A stretch of 45,799 nucleotides of DNA from Bacteroidota bacterium (lineage in GTDB: Bacteria > Bacteroidota > Rhodothermia > Rhodothermales > Bin80). The DNA lies in the NCBI GenBank assembly GCA_028875125.1, contig JAPPGC010000057.1, positions 1 through 45,799 on the forward strand, read 5' to 3'. A program made the translations under genes and the position numbers. How positions within the stretch are numbered: position 1 is the first letter of the stretch; each line of letters starts with the position of its first letter. Of the stretch, positions 28,786 through 36,889 are shown piece after piece. Below the pieces are notes generated by a model, which was given only the letters and a program-made list of their open reading frames with translations, was not told the DNA's origin and searched no databases.

Positions 28786-29730
28786 ATGGCAAGCTCAGGA
28801 CGCTCACACAGACAAGGAATCATGCTCTTAGAGCTCGCTGAAAAGTTGCCCGATGAAGCATCTGCATGGAGTTGGTTTGAGAAAGTACATTGGTCAGACG
28901 GTAACTTGTGCTGCCTGCGGTGCGGTAGCGATAACGTGTACAGGTGCAAGCACAAGACCATGCCTTTCCGTTGCCGGGACTGCAAGAAGTATTTCAGTGT
29001 CAAGACTGGAACAGCTATGGAATCCTCTAAGTTGCCATTGAAGAAATGGGTATGGGCTATCTACTTGGAGAACACAAGCCTTAAAGGTGTATCTTCTATG
29101 AAGTTGCACCGCGATATTGGTGTGACTCAAAAGCACGCGTGGCACATGCTTCATAGAATCCGCGAGGGCTTGCTGCCGGAAATGATCAATGCGTTTGAGG
29201 GGCCAGTAGAGGTAGACGAATCCTATATAGGAGGCAGGGAAGTAAATAAGCACGAGGACAAGAAACTCAACGCTGGACGCGGTACGGTAGGCAAGGCGGC
29301 TGTATTGGGCGTGAAAGACCGCAAGACGAATCAGATCACCGCTAAGGTCATTGAGGATACGACCAAGCCAACTGTACAGGAGTTCGTGAATGACAACCGC
29401 TCCGAGGATGCTTCGGTGTTCACCGATGAGCATTTGAGTTACAAGGGCTTGAAGAATCACACGTCAGTTAATCACAGCAGAAAGGAATGGGCTGTTAGCA
29501 GTGCGTTGGGCGAATACGCTCACACGAACGGCATAGAATCCTTTTGGGCTGTCTTGAAGCGTGCCTATCACGGCACATATCACCACCTAAGCAAGAAGCA
29601 CCTTAACCGCTACGTCACGCAGTTTGCAGGGAAGCACAATTTGAGGAGCATGGATACCATTGACCAGATGGCCTCGGTCGTCAAAGGCATGGTAGGTAAA
29701 CGGTTGAGGTACAAAGACCTGATCTCGTAA
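28786..29730 (+). CDS. IS1595-family DDE transposase
   Basis: Cuts and rejoins the element's ends. An N-terminal zinc-ribbon (CLRCG...CRDCKKYF, about residues 43-68) leads to an ISXO2-like DDE domain. The expected catalytic residues sit in VEVDESYIGGRE, SVFTDEHLSYKG and HTNGIESFWAVLKRAYHGTYHH. The frame is intact. I place the start at the ATG at 28786 (314 aa); an upstream in-frame TTG at 28738 would give 330 aa. Its TAA stop touches the ATG of the methyltransferase. Confidence 0.95.
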   Translation: MASSGRSHRQGIMLLELAEKLPDEASAWSWFEKVHWSDGNLCCLRCGSDNVYRCKHKTMPFRCRDCKKYFSVKTGTAMESSKLPLKKWVWAIYLENTSLKGVSSMKLHRDIGVTQKHAWHMLHRIREGLLPEMINAFEGPVEVDESYIGGREVNKHEDKKLNAGRGTVGKAAVLGVKDRKTNQITAKVIEDTTKPTVQEFVNDNRSEDASVFTDEHLSYKGLKNHTSVNHSRKEWAVSSALGEYAHTNGIESFWAVLKRAYHGTYHHLSKKHLNRYVTQFAGKHNLRSMDTIDQMASVVKGMVGKRLRYKDLIS

Positions 29731-30663
29731 ATGGGACCGTTGCTTCACAAGAAAAGGCGAGGGCAATACTACACGGAGTCAAATCCATTCAGACACTCAG
29801 CATTTGTGAAATGGGCAAAAGATTCTGGTATGCAAGCCTGCACGGTTCTTGAACCTTTTGCCGGAAGTAACAGCATTATCAAGCACTTACGTGTAATGGA
29901 CTTGTGCAGGTCGTTCAGGTCATACGATATTGAGCCAGCAAGCAAGGACGTAGAATACAGAGATACATTGGCAAACTTCCCGCAAGGCTTTGAGGTGTGC
30001 GTTACAAATCCGCCTTGGCTTGCACGGAATATCGCTACGTTCAAGGGGCTGGAATTTCCCGAAGGCGAATACGGGAACCTGTACCAGTATGCCCTCGAAA
30101 ATTGTCTTTCTAATTGCGATTGGGTAGCTGCACTTGTACCAGAATCGTTTATCAGAACGCAGACATTCAGGAAACGGTTAAGTTCTTTTGTATCTGTAAC
30201 TGAATGCTTATTTACCGACACAGGCCATCCCGTAGGGATGGCATTGTTTCAACCTACGAAAACAGAGAAAACACGTGTTTGGGTTGGTAAACAACTTGTA
30301 GGTTGTCTTGAAGAGTTAGAAAAGGACTATCCTATTCCCCGAAAGAACGGTGTCAAGGTGGTTTTCAACGCCCCAAACGGAAATGTGGGACTTTACGCAC
30401 TTGACAACACAGTTCAGCCGTCTATTCGCTTCTGCTCCCCGGACGAACTGTCCGATTATGCAGTTAAGCGCACAGGTCGCCATATTACTAAATTGTGGGT
30501 TGATGGCAAAATTGAGTTGGAGAAATGGAATGCTTTTCTTAATGAGTTCAGACACAAGACGCATGATGTCTTGATGACTTGTTACAAAGGCATTAGGAAA
30601 GACGGAAAGTATCGTAGACGGCTTGACTGGCAGCTCGCGCGGGGGATTATCCATAATGCATAA
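29731..30663 (+). CDS. N6-adenine DNA methyltransferase, gamma-class
   Basis: Predicted to transfer a methyl group from S-adenosylmethionine to adenine in a short DNA site. Motif X-like GQYYTESNPF (residues 11-20), motif I VLEPFAGSNS (39-48), the acidic YDIEP after it, and the catalytic motif IV N93-P-P-W96 appear in the order X-I-IV, the gamma class. The region from about 190 to 310 would hold target recognition. The length of 310 aa suits a stand-alone Type II enzyme. It begins with no gap after the transposase stop, and the next gene overlaps its end by 8 bases, as for a paired restriction enzyme. The target site cannot be predicted. Confidence 0.88.
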   Translation: MGPLLHKKRRGQYYTESNPFRHSAFVKWAKDSGMQACTVLEPFAGSNSIIKHLRVMDLCRSFRSYDIEPASKDVEYRDTLANFPQGFEVCVTNPPWLARNIATFKGLEFPEGEYGNLYQYALENCLSNCDWVAALVPESFIRTQTFRKRLSSFVSVTECLFTDTGHPVGMALFQPTKTEKTRVWVGKQLVGCLEELEKDYPIPRKNGVKVVFNAPNGNVGLYALDNTVQPSIRFCSPDELSDYAVKRTGRHITKLWVDGKIELEKWNAFLNEFRHKTHDVLMTCYKGIRKDGKYRRRLDWQLARGIIHNA

Positions 30664-31324
30664 TCCACCAGATTATGACGCCTTAGAGCAAGTAGCATGG
30701 CGAGAAAACGTTGATGCTGTTATTGACCGACTCAATGCCCGAGACGCCAATATCCTGAAAAAGATCAGCACATACATTTGGCGTTTTGGGTACTCGGAAT
30801 CAGAGGTCAGCAATCACATAAGAGAAGATCAAATGTTTGCGGCGTGGTTTGCCAAAGAACCGCGCAGAACTAAGTTCCATGAGAAAATTGCAGCCGAATG
30901 GCTACGACAAATTGAGCAAGAATCAGACTTGATCAAGGACTTTGACGAGTTGGCAACGAGAGGCAGAAAGGCATGGTATATCGCTTCTGATAGAGACTTA
31001 CGCCAAGGCCAAAGGCCCTCAGGCATTAAGTCTTTGGACTTCAAATGGAAAACAGGCAACTATACGATCTACGCTTCACACAAGTACACGAAAGAGGGAG
31101 GCGGGAATCAAGACAGCCAATTCAATGAAGTCTTGCAGTTGCTAATGCATTTTCAGAGGTCAAATGGTAAATATGACGTTGTTTTAGCAATCGTGGATGG
31201 CCCATACTTCACAGAAAAAAAGATGGAGGAACTGTACAGGTATGAGAGAACGAGACCACCGTACAGTAAAGCACTGCCAATCCAAGACGTACCGGACTTC
31301 TTAGCCAATCTACCAGACCAATGA
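30656..31324 (+). CDS. Probable Type II restriction endonuclease (novel-looking)
   Basis: No family is recognised with certainty. It is 222 aa from the ATG at 30656, overlapping the methyltransferase stop by 8 bases. The N-terminal half (1-115) is mainly helical. The region 121-183 looks like a PD-(D/E)XK nuclease core: D128 on a strand, then the strand TIYASHK with Lys143, then Gly-rich KEGGGNQDSQFNEV, a helix, and the strand YDVVLAIVDGPYF. The position expected to be acidic two residues before Lys143 is Ser141, which is unusual but not unknown. The pairing with a methyltransferase is the main support; a non-nuclease partner remains possible. Confidence 0.6.
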   Translation: MHNPPDYDALEQVAWRENVDAVIDRLNARDANILKKISTYIWRFGYSESEVSNHIREDQMFAAWFAKEPRRTKFHEKIAAEWLRQIEQESDLIKDFDELATRGRKAWYIASDRDLRQGQRPSGIKSLDFKWKTGNYTIYASHKYTKEGGGNQDSQFNEVLQLLMHFQRSNGKYDVVLAIVDGPYFTEKKMEELYRYERTRPPYSKALPIQDVPDFLANLPDQ

Positions 31325-31497
31325 CGAAGCAACGCTCCAACGGCCCCGACAAACCGAAAGACCGTTTAGACAGGATGATGGACGAACCCAGCGTAAATGA
31401 GCGTTACGGCGGAATGACGATGCGTGAAATGGTGAGGAAAGTGGTGCTGCGCAGGGACGATTCAGCGCAGGAGAAGAAGAAAATTAACCTGAAATGA
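31321..31497 (+). CDS. 58-residue basic protein of the transposon
   Basis: A small open frame starting as ATGA over the previous stop and ending with TGA at 31495-31497, three bases before the right inverted-repeat zone. The protein is rich in K, R, D and E, and Met-rich in the middle, with no Cys. No helix-turn-helix of the restriction-controller type is evident. The four-base overlap and continuous strand support real translation. It may regulate or assist the nuclease or methyltransferase, but nothing in the sequence shows how. Confidence 0.65.
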   Translation: MTKQRSNGPDKPKDRLDRMMDEPSVNERYGGMTMREMVRKVVLRRDDSAQEKKKINLK

Positions 31498-31506
31498 GCG
31501 GAAACC

Positions 31507-31530
31507 TTTCAACTTTTAGATATAATTCCC
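31507..31530 (-). repeat. Right terminal inverted repeat
   Basis: The reverse complement starts GGGAATTATATC and matches the left end at 22 of 24 positions. The outer end at 31530 directly abuts the second TTTATTTT. Confidence 0.93.
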
Positions 31531-31538
31531 TTTATTTT
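31531..31538 (+). repeat. Right target-site duplication TTTATTTT
   Basis: Exact copy of 28696-28703. Deleting one copy and the element rebuilds the uninterrupted intergenic sequence. Confidence 0.95.
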
Positions 31539-31540
31539 GG

Positions 31541-31580
31541 ACGCCGTGCAGTCAGTGACAGATTGCATGGCGTTTTCTTT
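31541..31580 (+). terminator. Intrinsic terminator beside the transposon
   Basis: ACGCCGTGCA (31541-31550) pairs with TGCATGGCGT (31564-31573) over ten positions, with a single G-T pair, and TTTTCTTTTC follows. It starts two bases beyond the right duplication. Without the transposon it would lie about 93 bp after the LVIVD-repeat gene stop, which was probably its original partner; it now also closes the transposon's passenger genes. Its end is only 24 bp before the transporter start. Confidence 0.85.
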
Positions 31581-31603
31581 TCAATTAGTCAAATAGAGTT
31601 AAC

Positions 31604-32845
31604 ATGAATGTAGGACTTATAGCCCGCCTCAGTGTAATGATGTTTGTCCAGTACTTCATTTGGGGGGCTTGGGCACCCACGCTGGGCAACTACATGACCA
31701 CTATTGATGCAGGAGAGTGGATTCCCCTGGCCTATGCGCTTGGACCGGTGGCTTGCATGATCGGACCATTTTTCCTTGGCATGGTAGCTGATCGCTTTTT
31801 TGATTCAGAAAAACTGCTCGGGGTTCTCATGCTTATCGCTGGAGCAGCGATGTGTGCTATGCCATTTGTTGCCGGCACAGACCTGTTCTTGCCGCTTTTA
31901 GGGCTGCATGCTTTATGCTATTTCCCGACGCTTGGTTTAACCGCCTCGCTAGCATTTCATCACCTGAAAAATCAGGAAAAAGAATTTCCTGTGATTCGTG
32001 TCTTCGGGACTATTGGTTGGGCTACAATCGGTTTGTTTATGGGCTATATCCTTCAGGCAGATAATACACCGATCCCGCTATACATTGGTGGAGGTTCGGC
32101 GTTGTTTCTCGGTCTGTACAGCTTCACGTTACCCTACACTCCCCCACCATCTAAGGGACAAACGACTACATGGAAGCAAATTGCGGGCATTGATGCTTTC
32201 AATGCTCTTAAGAGTAAATCTTTTGTAGTGTTTCTGGCTGCGGCAATGCTGATCTTTATCGCCTTCGGAACCTATTTTCCGTACGCACCCATCTACTTCT
32301 CAGCTATTCACGAGAATTTCTTTGCAGGAGGAGACGCTTTCGCGAATCCTAGCGGAGAGATGGCTTGGGGGCAGGTAAGTGAAATATTCTTCATGCTCCT
32401 GATACCCTTCTTTTTCCGAAGATTAGGCGTAAAGTGGATGCTTCTTCTGGGGATGCTTGCATGGGTTGCCCGCTTCGCGATTTTTGCTGTGGGGGCAAGT
32501 GTAGGGACGTACTATTTCATACTGATTGGTATTCTCATTCACGGTATCTGCTATGATTTCTTTTTCGTTACCGGACAGATTTACATTGACAAGAAGACTG
32601 CACCGGAAATCAGAGGCCAGGTGCAAGGCTTGCTGGTGCTTCTCACCCAGGGGATCGGGTTTTTCTTAGGTACCCAGTTAAGCGGGCTTTTTGTGAATAC
32701 CTATGGTGTAGGCGGGCAATTGGATCTTGGAGGGTGGGCTACGTTTTGGTACATTTTTGCTGCGGCCACATTCGTATTTTCAGTGGCGTTCGTGATGCTC
32801 TTTGACGACCGAGTTGCAGATAACACGGAACCTGCAAAGACCTAA
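31604..32845 (+). CDS. Nucleoside-type MFS transporter (NupG/XapB-like)
   Basis: Predicted inner-membrane proton symporter for nucleosides. The 413 residues form about 12 membrane helices. The N-terminal RLSVMMFVQYFIWGAWAPTLGNYM and the central VKWMLLLGMLAWVARFAIFA are the family's characteristic segments, and HGICYDFFFVTGQIYIDKKTAPEIRGQVQGL is the most conserved loop. A role in importing other sugars or modified nucleosides is possible. It is preceded by the displaced terminator, so its promoter is unclear. A DUF1080 lipoprotein gene follows 47 bp later. Confidence 0.88.
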   Translation: MNVGLIARLSVMMFVQYFIWGAWAPTLGNYMTTIDAGEWIPLAYALGPVACMIGPFFLGMVADRFFDSEKLLGVLMLIAGAAMCAMPFVAGTDLFLPLLGLHALCYFPTLGLTASLAFHHLKNQEKEFPVIRVFGTIGWATIGLFMGYILQADNTPIPLYIGGGSALFLGLYSFTLPYTPPPSKGQTTTWKQIAGIDAFNALKSKSFVVFLAAAMLIFIAFGTYFPYAPIYFSAIHENFFAGGDAFANPSGEMAWGQVSEIFFMLLIPFFFRRLGVKWMLLLGMLAWVARFAIFAVGASVGTYYFILIGILIHGICYDFFFVTGQIYIDKKTAPEIRGQVQGLLVLLTQGIGFFLGTQLSGLFVNTYGVGGQLDLGGWATFWYIFAAATFVFSVAFVMLFDDRVADNTEPAKT

Positions 32846-32892
32846 CAGACCAAAAGCACCCAGCTCGTACAATTTATCAGAAATAACATCCC

Positions 32893-33633
32893 ATGGTAAT
32901 GCGATTATTCATAGCGGCTACACTTGCTGCAGCGACTTTAATAGGATGTCAGTCTGCCTCGGAGAATGTATCTCCCGCGGAAACAGATGACGAGGAACCA
33001 GCCATGTCCGAAGAAATGCCATGGCAAACGCTCGGGGCTGACCAGTGGAGAAGATATGGAGGTGAAGGGATCCCTGAAGCATGGCAAATGAGTGATGACG
33101 GAGTCTTCCATTTCACTGGCGAAGGGGAGGGCGGTGATATCATTACCGTCGAACAATATGATAACTTCGAGCTTGAGCTCGAATGGAAAGTTTCACCTGC
33201 GGGAAATAGTGGAATCATGTTCCGCGTATCCGAAGACCATGACTATCCCTGGCGTACAGGGCCGGAGTACCAGATATTAGACAATGACTTGCATCCAGAT
33301 GCACAGGAGGGCGAGGACCGCCATGCGGGCGCAAACTATGATATGCACGCTCCCTCTGCTGATGTGGTGAGTCCAGTTGGAGAATGGAACATGACCCGCA
33401 TTGTTGTTGATGGTGCGCATGTTGAGCATTGGCTGAACGGGGAAAGAATTGTTTCTTATGAGTTGTGGAGTGACGACTGGAATGCCTTAATAGCAGAAAG
33501 CAAATGGATTGATATGCCGGATTATGGGATGACCAAGACCGGGCATATCTGCCTCCAGGACCATAGTGATCCGGTCTGGTTCAGAAATATTCGTATTCGT
33601 CGTCTGCGGCAACCGGAGTCGGGACCAGTTTAG
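32893..33633 (+). CDS. DUF1080 (3-keto-glycoside hydrolase-type) lipoprotein
   Basis: Exported lipoprotein with a concanavalin-like DUF1080 domain, some members of which hydrolyse 3-keto-glycosides. The lipobox is L-I-G-C near residue 19. The domain begins around residue 55 and shows FELELEWKVSPAGNSGIMFRV, GPEYQILDN, GEWNMTRIVVDGAHVEHWLNG and GHICLQDHSDPVWFRNIRIR. The length is 246 aa. Start ATG at 32893 or the second ATG at 32899. A similar domain forms the first part of the large protein at 39667-43167. The 273-bp gap up to the next, facing gene shows only a small AAAGTC/GACTTT hairpin. Confidence 0.88.
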   Translation: MVMRLFIAATLAAATLIGCQSASENVSPAETDDEEPAMSEEMPWQTLGADQWRRYGGEGIPEAWQMSDDGVFHFTGEGEGGDIITVEQYDNFELELEWKVSPAGNSGIMFRVSEDHDYPWRTGPEYQILDNDLHPDAQEGEDRHAGANYDMHAPSADVVSPVGEWNMTRIVVDGAHVEHWLNGERIVSYELWSDDWNALIAESKWIDMPDYGMTKTGHICLQDHSDPVWFRNIRIRRLRQPESGPV

Positions 33634-33906
33634 TTAGTACGCCCTGTACAAGACATATGGGCATTTCACGGACTGTTCGAGGCGATTGTCCGTCGCAGTC
33701 CGGCGCGTATTGATTGTGGGCCTAAATCTCTCCCCTAGAGGGATTGATGTTGTGTGGCGTTAAAGTCCAATGACTTTGACCCGAAGCTTATCTGGTCTTT
33801 GCGCATTTGCCCAAACCACTCCGAAGGACTTGTTTTCGGATGCGAGAAGGCAGAAGGACTCTCTTACCTAGAGGACTAAGAAACAACGCCTGACATATGG
33901 TGGCGG

Positions 33907-36054
33907 TCAGTCAGGCAGCGCAAATGCCAAGTAAGCATCGCCCGATTTTGTGCCCATTTTCCCTCCTCCTGCGGCGATAACTACATACTGTTTTCCTCTA
34001 ACTTCATAGGTGGCCGGCGTCGCATAGCCACCTGCGGGCAGTTGTGTTTCCCACAGGACTGCACCGTTTTCCTTGTCAAAGGCCCGAAACCGCTCATCCT
34101 TACTGGCCGCAATAAATAGCAGGCCACCAGAAGTAACCACAGGTCCACCATAGTTTTCTGTGCCAGTCTGTGGGATCCCCCGGGTCGTCAACTCCGGGAA
34201 TTCTCCCAGAGGTACAGTCCAGTCAATTGTGCCGGTGTTCAGATTTATCGCATTTAGCGTGCCCCAGGGAGGTTTGACTGATGGGTATCCGTCCTGATCA
34301 AAAAATCTATTGTATCCGGTATGTCCATATGGGGAACCGGCAAAAAACGCACTTAGCTCGGCATCGTCTTCTTCCAGCTCAATTGAGGTTCCCTCGTCTT
34401 CTCCAAAAAGAAAATCTACAATTGCAGATACCTCGTCTGATTCCAGAAAACCAAAGGATGGCATAAAGCCAATGCCCCGCGCAATCTGCTCGCTCACAGC
34501 ATCTCTTGTCATCCGGGATTCCAACCCAATCAGAGCTGGCATATCACCAGTGGGAGACCCTTCCAATCCAATGCCGTGGCAGCCTGCACAATAGCGGGCA
34601 TATAGACCTTTTCCTGTCGTTGCTCCATCCGGGTTCAACGGAACCATCGTGAGAATCCAGGCCATTTCGTTACTATTGACATACAGTATACCCGTGGTTG
34701 GATCGTAGCCGGCACCACCCCATTCAGCTCCCCCGTCAAATCCCGGATAAATGATGGTCCCCGGTACGCTGGGTGGAACGAACTGACCATCAGAGCGAAC
34801 CTGCCCGAGACGCTCCAGCACATAGTCACGAGATTCCTGTGAGATATTGGTTACATCTTCCTCATCAAACTTCTGACGTGCAAAGGGAGGAGGTTTCAGC
34901 GGGATTGGTTGAGTTGGCCAGGCTTTTTCACCTTCTAGGTCTGAGGGCGGGAATGGGCGTTCTTCCACCGGAAAAAGAGGAATTCCAGAGTCCCGGTCAA
35001 GAAGAAATACATGCCCGCTTTTTGTGACCTGTGCGACAGCATCAATGCGGCGACCGTCATGTACGACCGTGACAAGGTTAGGGGCAACTGGGAGATCACG
35101 ATCCCAAATATCATGATGCACTATCTGGAAGTGCCATATGCGTTCACCTGTCATGGCGTCAAGCGCAAGTACAGAATTGGCAAATAGGTTTTCACCAATA
35201 CGGTTGCCGCCCCAAAAATCAAAAGCTGCCGATCCCGTGGGAAGGTAGACTGTTCCACGCTCTTCATCCAGACTTAATCCACTCCACGCATTGGCACCGC
35301 CACTGTACAAGTAGGCATTGGGGGGCCATGTATCATACCCAAATTCACCAGGGTGGGGGATTGTATGGAAGATCCATACTAGCTCTCCTGTGCGCACATC
35401 GTAAGCCCGAATATGACCCGGTGCAGAGCGTATCCCCTCAGATACAGATGTGCCCTGGATCAGTAGGTGCTTATAAACGATACCTGGTGTTCGTGCTGTT
35501 ACGGATAAACCCGTAACGTCGCGATCCAGACCGTCACGCAAATCTACAGATCCTTCTTCACCAAACGGGTCGATCGGTATTCCGGTTGATGCTTCCAATG
35601 CAAACAGCCTGGATCCTGCGGTATAAAGGATACGCGCCTTGTGCTGATCATCACCAGGCCAATAACTTACTCCTCGATTGATCCCGCGCCCTTCATCCAC
35701 GGCTCCATTTTCAAACGGGTCAAAACGCCATATTTCTCGCCCAGTTGCGGCATCCAGTGCAATGGCTTTTAACCCTGGTGAAGTGGCATACAACGTAGAA
35801 TCTATGATAATTGGATTACACTGAATCTGAGTGCGGCCTGTACTGTCAGCATCACCGGAATTATAGGTCCAAGCCAAAGTCAGATCTGCGACATTACTAC
35901 GATTAATCTGATCAAGAGTACTGTAGTGGCTACTCGTCGCGTCCCCCAGGTAGACGGACCAATTGGCATATGCATCGCTGATGTTTGTTGAATTTCGGTC
36001 TGTTGTACAACTACACACAGCCACAACAGTAATCAAGATCGTCGCATGTCTCAT
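33907..36054 (-). CDS. PQQ-dependent dehydrogenase with internal cytochrome c domain
   Basis: Probable periplasmic quinoprotein dehydrogenase of the glucose-dehydrogenase type, oxidising an aldose or alcohol. Propeller blades are visible (LAWTYNSGDADSTGRTQIQCNPIIIDSTLYATSP, ALDAATGREIWRF, and at the end RAFDKENGAVLWETQLPAGGYATPATYEVRGKQYVVIAAGG). A cytochrome c domain with C-A-G-C-H at about residue 489 and a candidate Met ligand in FMPSF sits within the propeller. I chose the ATG at 36054 because it gives a lipoprotein signal (AVCSC); the open frame runs to 36123. The length is 715 aa. It is 61 bp after the HAD phosphatase gene on the same strand. Confidence 0.87.
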   Translation of the reverse strand: MRHATILITVVAVCSCTTDRNSTNISDAYANWSVYLGDATSSHYSTLDQINRSNVADLTLAWTYNSGDADSTGRTQIQCNPIIIDSTLYATSPGLKAIALDAATGREIWRFDPFENGAVDEGRGINRGVSYWPGDDQHKARILYTAGSRLFALEASTGIPIDPFGEEGSVDLRDGLDRDVTGLSVTARTPGIVYKHLLIQGTSVSEGIRSAPGHIRAYDVRTGELVWIFHTIPHPGEFGYDTWPPNAYLYSGGANAWSGLSLDEERGTVYLPTGSAAFDFWGGNRIGENLFANSVLALDAMTGERIWHFQIVHHDIWDRDLPVAPNLVTVVHDGRRIDAVAQVTKSGHVFLLDRDSGIPLFPVEERPFPPSDLEGEKAWPTQPIPLKPPPFARQKFDEEDVTNISQESRDYVLERLGQVRSDGQFVPPSVPGTIIYPGFDGGAEWGGAGYDPTTGILYVNSNEMAWILTMVPLNPDGATTGKGLYARYCAGCHGIGLEGSPTGDMPALIGLESRMTRDAVSEQIARGIGFMPSFGFLESDEVSAIVDFLFGEDEGTSIELEEDDAELSAFFAGSPYGHTGYNRFFDQDGYPSVKPPWGTLNAINLNTGTIDWTVPLGEFPELTTRGIPQTGTENYGGPVVTSGGLLFIAASKDERFRAFDKENGAVLWETQLPAGGYATPATYEVRGKQYVVIAAGGGKMGTKSGDAYLAFALPD

Positions 36055-36115
36055 TAATTCAACTTGTTTGCCTCGACTCATAAAATTAGGGGATAGCTCC
36101 CGGAATGCCCAGAAA

Positions 36116-36778
36116 CTACGCAACTGTCAGGCTTAGTAGCTCCTTTATATGTGATTCAATTTTCACAATCGAATCAAAAACAGCATGCGCGCCGGCATCA
36201 TCCAATGCATCACACGAAAATGTTGTTGCTAGCCCCAAAACATAACATCCCGCACGTAATGCACTGACTACTCCATACTTGGAATCCTCAACAACGATAC
36301 ATCCTTCAGGCCGTATCCCCAAACGTTCAGCGCCAGTTAAATATGGCTGTGGATGAGGCTTTGCCTCGGTAACATCTTCAACAGTTGTGACTGATGAGAA
36401 ATAGGGAAAAAAACCAAATTTTGCAAATGCTCTTTCCTGATCGGCACGAGTAGCAGAAGTAACCAGACCCAGGGGAATATTCAGGTTGTACAATTCTTTA
36501 ACAACCTTTGCTGCGCCTGATATGAGTTCAAGTTCATCCACAAGACTCGCAAATGCGGCATGCTTGGCTTGCACTAGCGTCTCTACCGTAGCTGAACCCG
36601 TACCAAAGTGTTCAGCGATATATGCGTACACGCGGTCTTCCGTCCAGCCCTTGAAAATAGGAGAGACTGATGCTGGCACATCCAGACCGAATCGTCGACA
36701 GACTATGTCCTGCGCCTTTTCATGTAATGGTTCGGAATTAACAAGAACTCCGTCCATGTCAAATATCACAGCAGCCAA
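36116..36778 (-). CDS. HAD-family phosphatase, beta-phosphoglucomutase-like
   Basis: Cytoplasmic phosphatase or phosphomutase of HAD subfamily I. Motif I is DMDGVLVNSEP (nucleophile Asp at residue 7), motif II is VTSATRAD, motif III Lys lies in EAKPHPQPY, and motif IV is VVEDSKYGV. The cap helix segment shows the usual KGWTEDRV. The length of 220 aa fits. The start appears to be TTG at 36778; a purine-rich AGGAGGT at 36797-36803 lies rather far upstream. It precedes the PQQ dehydrogenase gene and could act on sugar phosphates of the same pathway. Confidence 0.87.
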   Translation of the reverse strand: MAAVIFDMDGVLVNSEPLHEKAQDIVCRRFGLDVPASVSPIFKGWTEDRVYAYIAEHFGTGSATVETLVQAKHAAFASLVDELELISGAAKVVKELYNLNIPLGLVTSATRADQERAFAKFGFFPYFSSVTTVEDVTEAKPHPQPYLTGAERLGIRPEGCIVVEDSKYGVVSALRAGCYVLGLATTFSCDALDDAGAHAVFDSIVKIESHIKELLSLTVA

Positions 36779-36889
36779 TGGTGTATCGATTTCAGTACCT
36801 CCTAGAATTAATTGTACCGTTCGGGGATAGCAACTATTAGCAGGGGCTCAGCATATCCTACACAACATTAACCACGCATGGTTGGCAGA

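Larger units (their letters stand above)
28704..31530 (+). mobile_element. IS1595-family transposon with a putative restriction-modification cassette
   Basis: This is a complete 2,827-bp element. The left end (28704-28727) and the reverse complement of the right end (31507-31530) agree at 22 of 24 positions, both starting GGGAATTATATC. An identical TTTATTTT flanks it on both sides. Inside, all on the forward strand, are an IS1595-type transposase, an N6-adenine methyltransferase starting immediately after its stop, a probable nuclease overlapping by 8 bases, and a 58-codon gene overlapping by 4. The last stop codon is 3 bases from the first base of the right inverted-repeat zone (31501). Intact repeats and frames suggest a recent insertion. 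Confidence 0.95.

Noticed and set aside
33750-33785. AAAGTC/GACTTT inverted repeat between facing genes
   Set aside because: Short, without T-run; could be chance.
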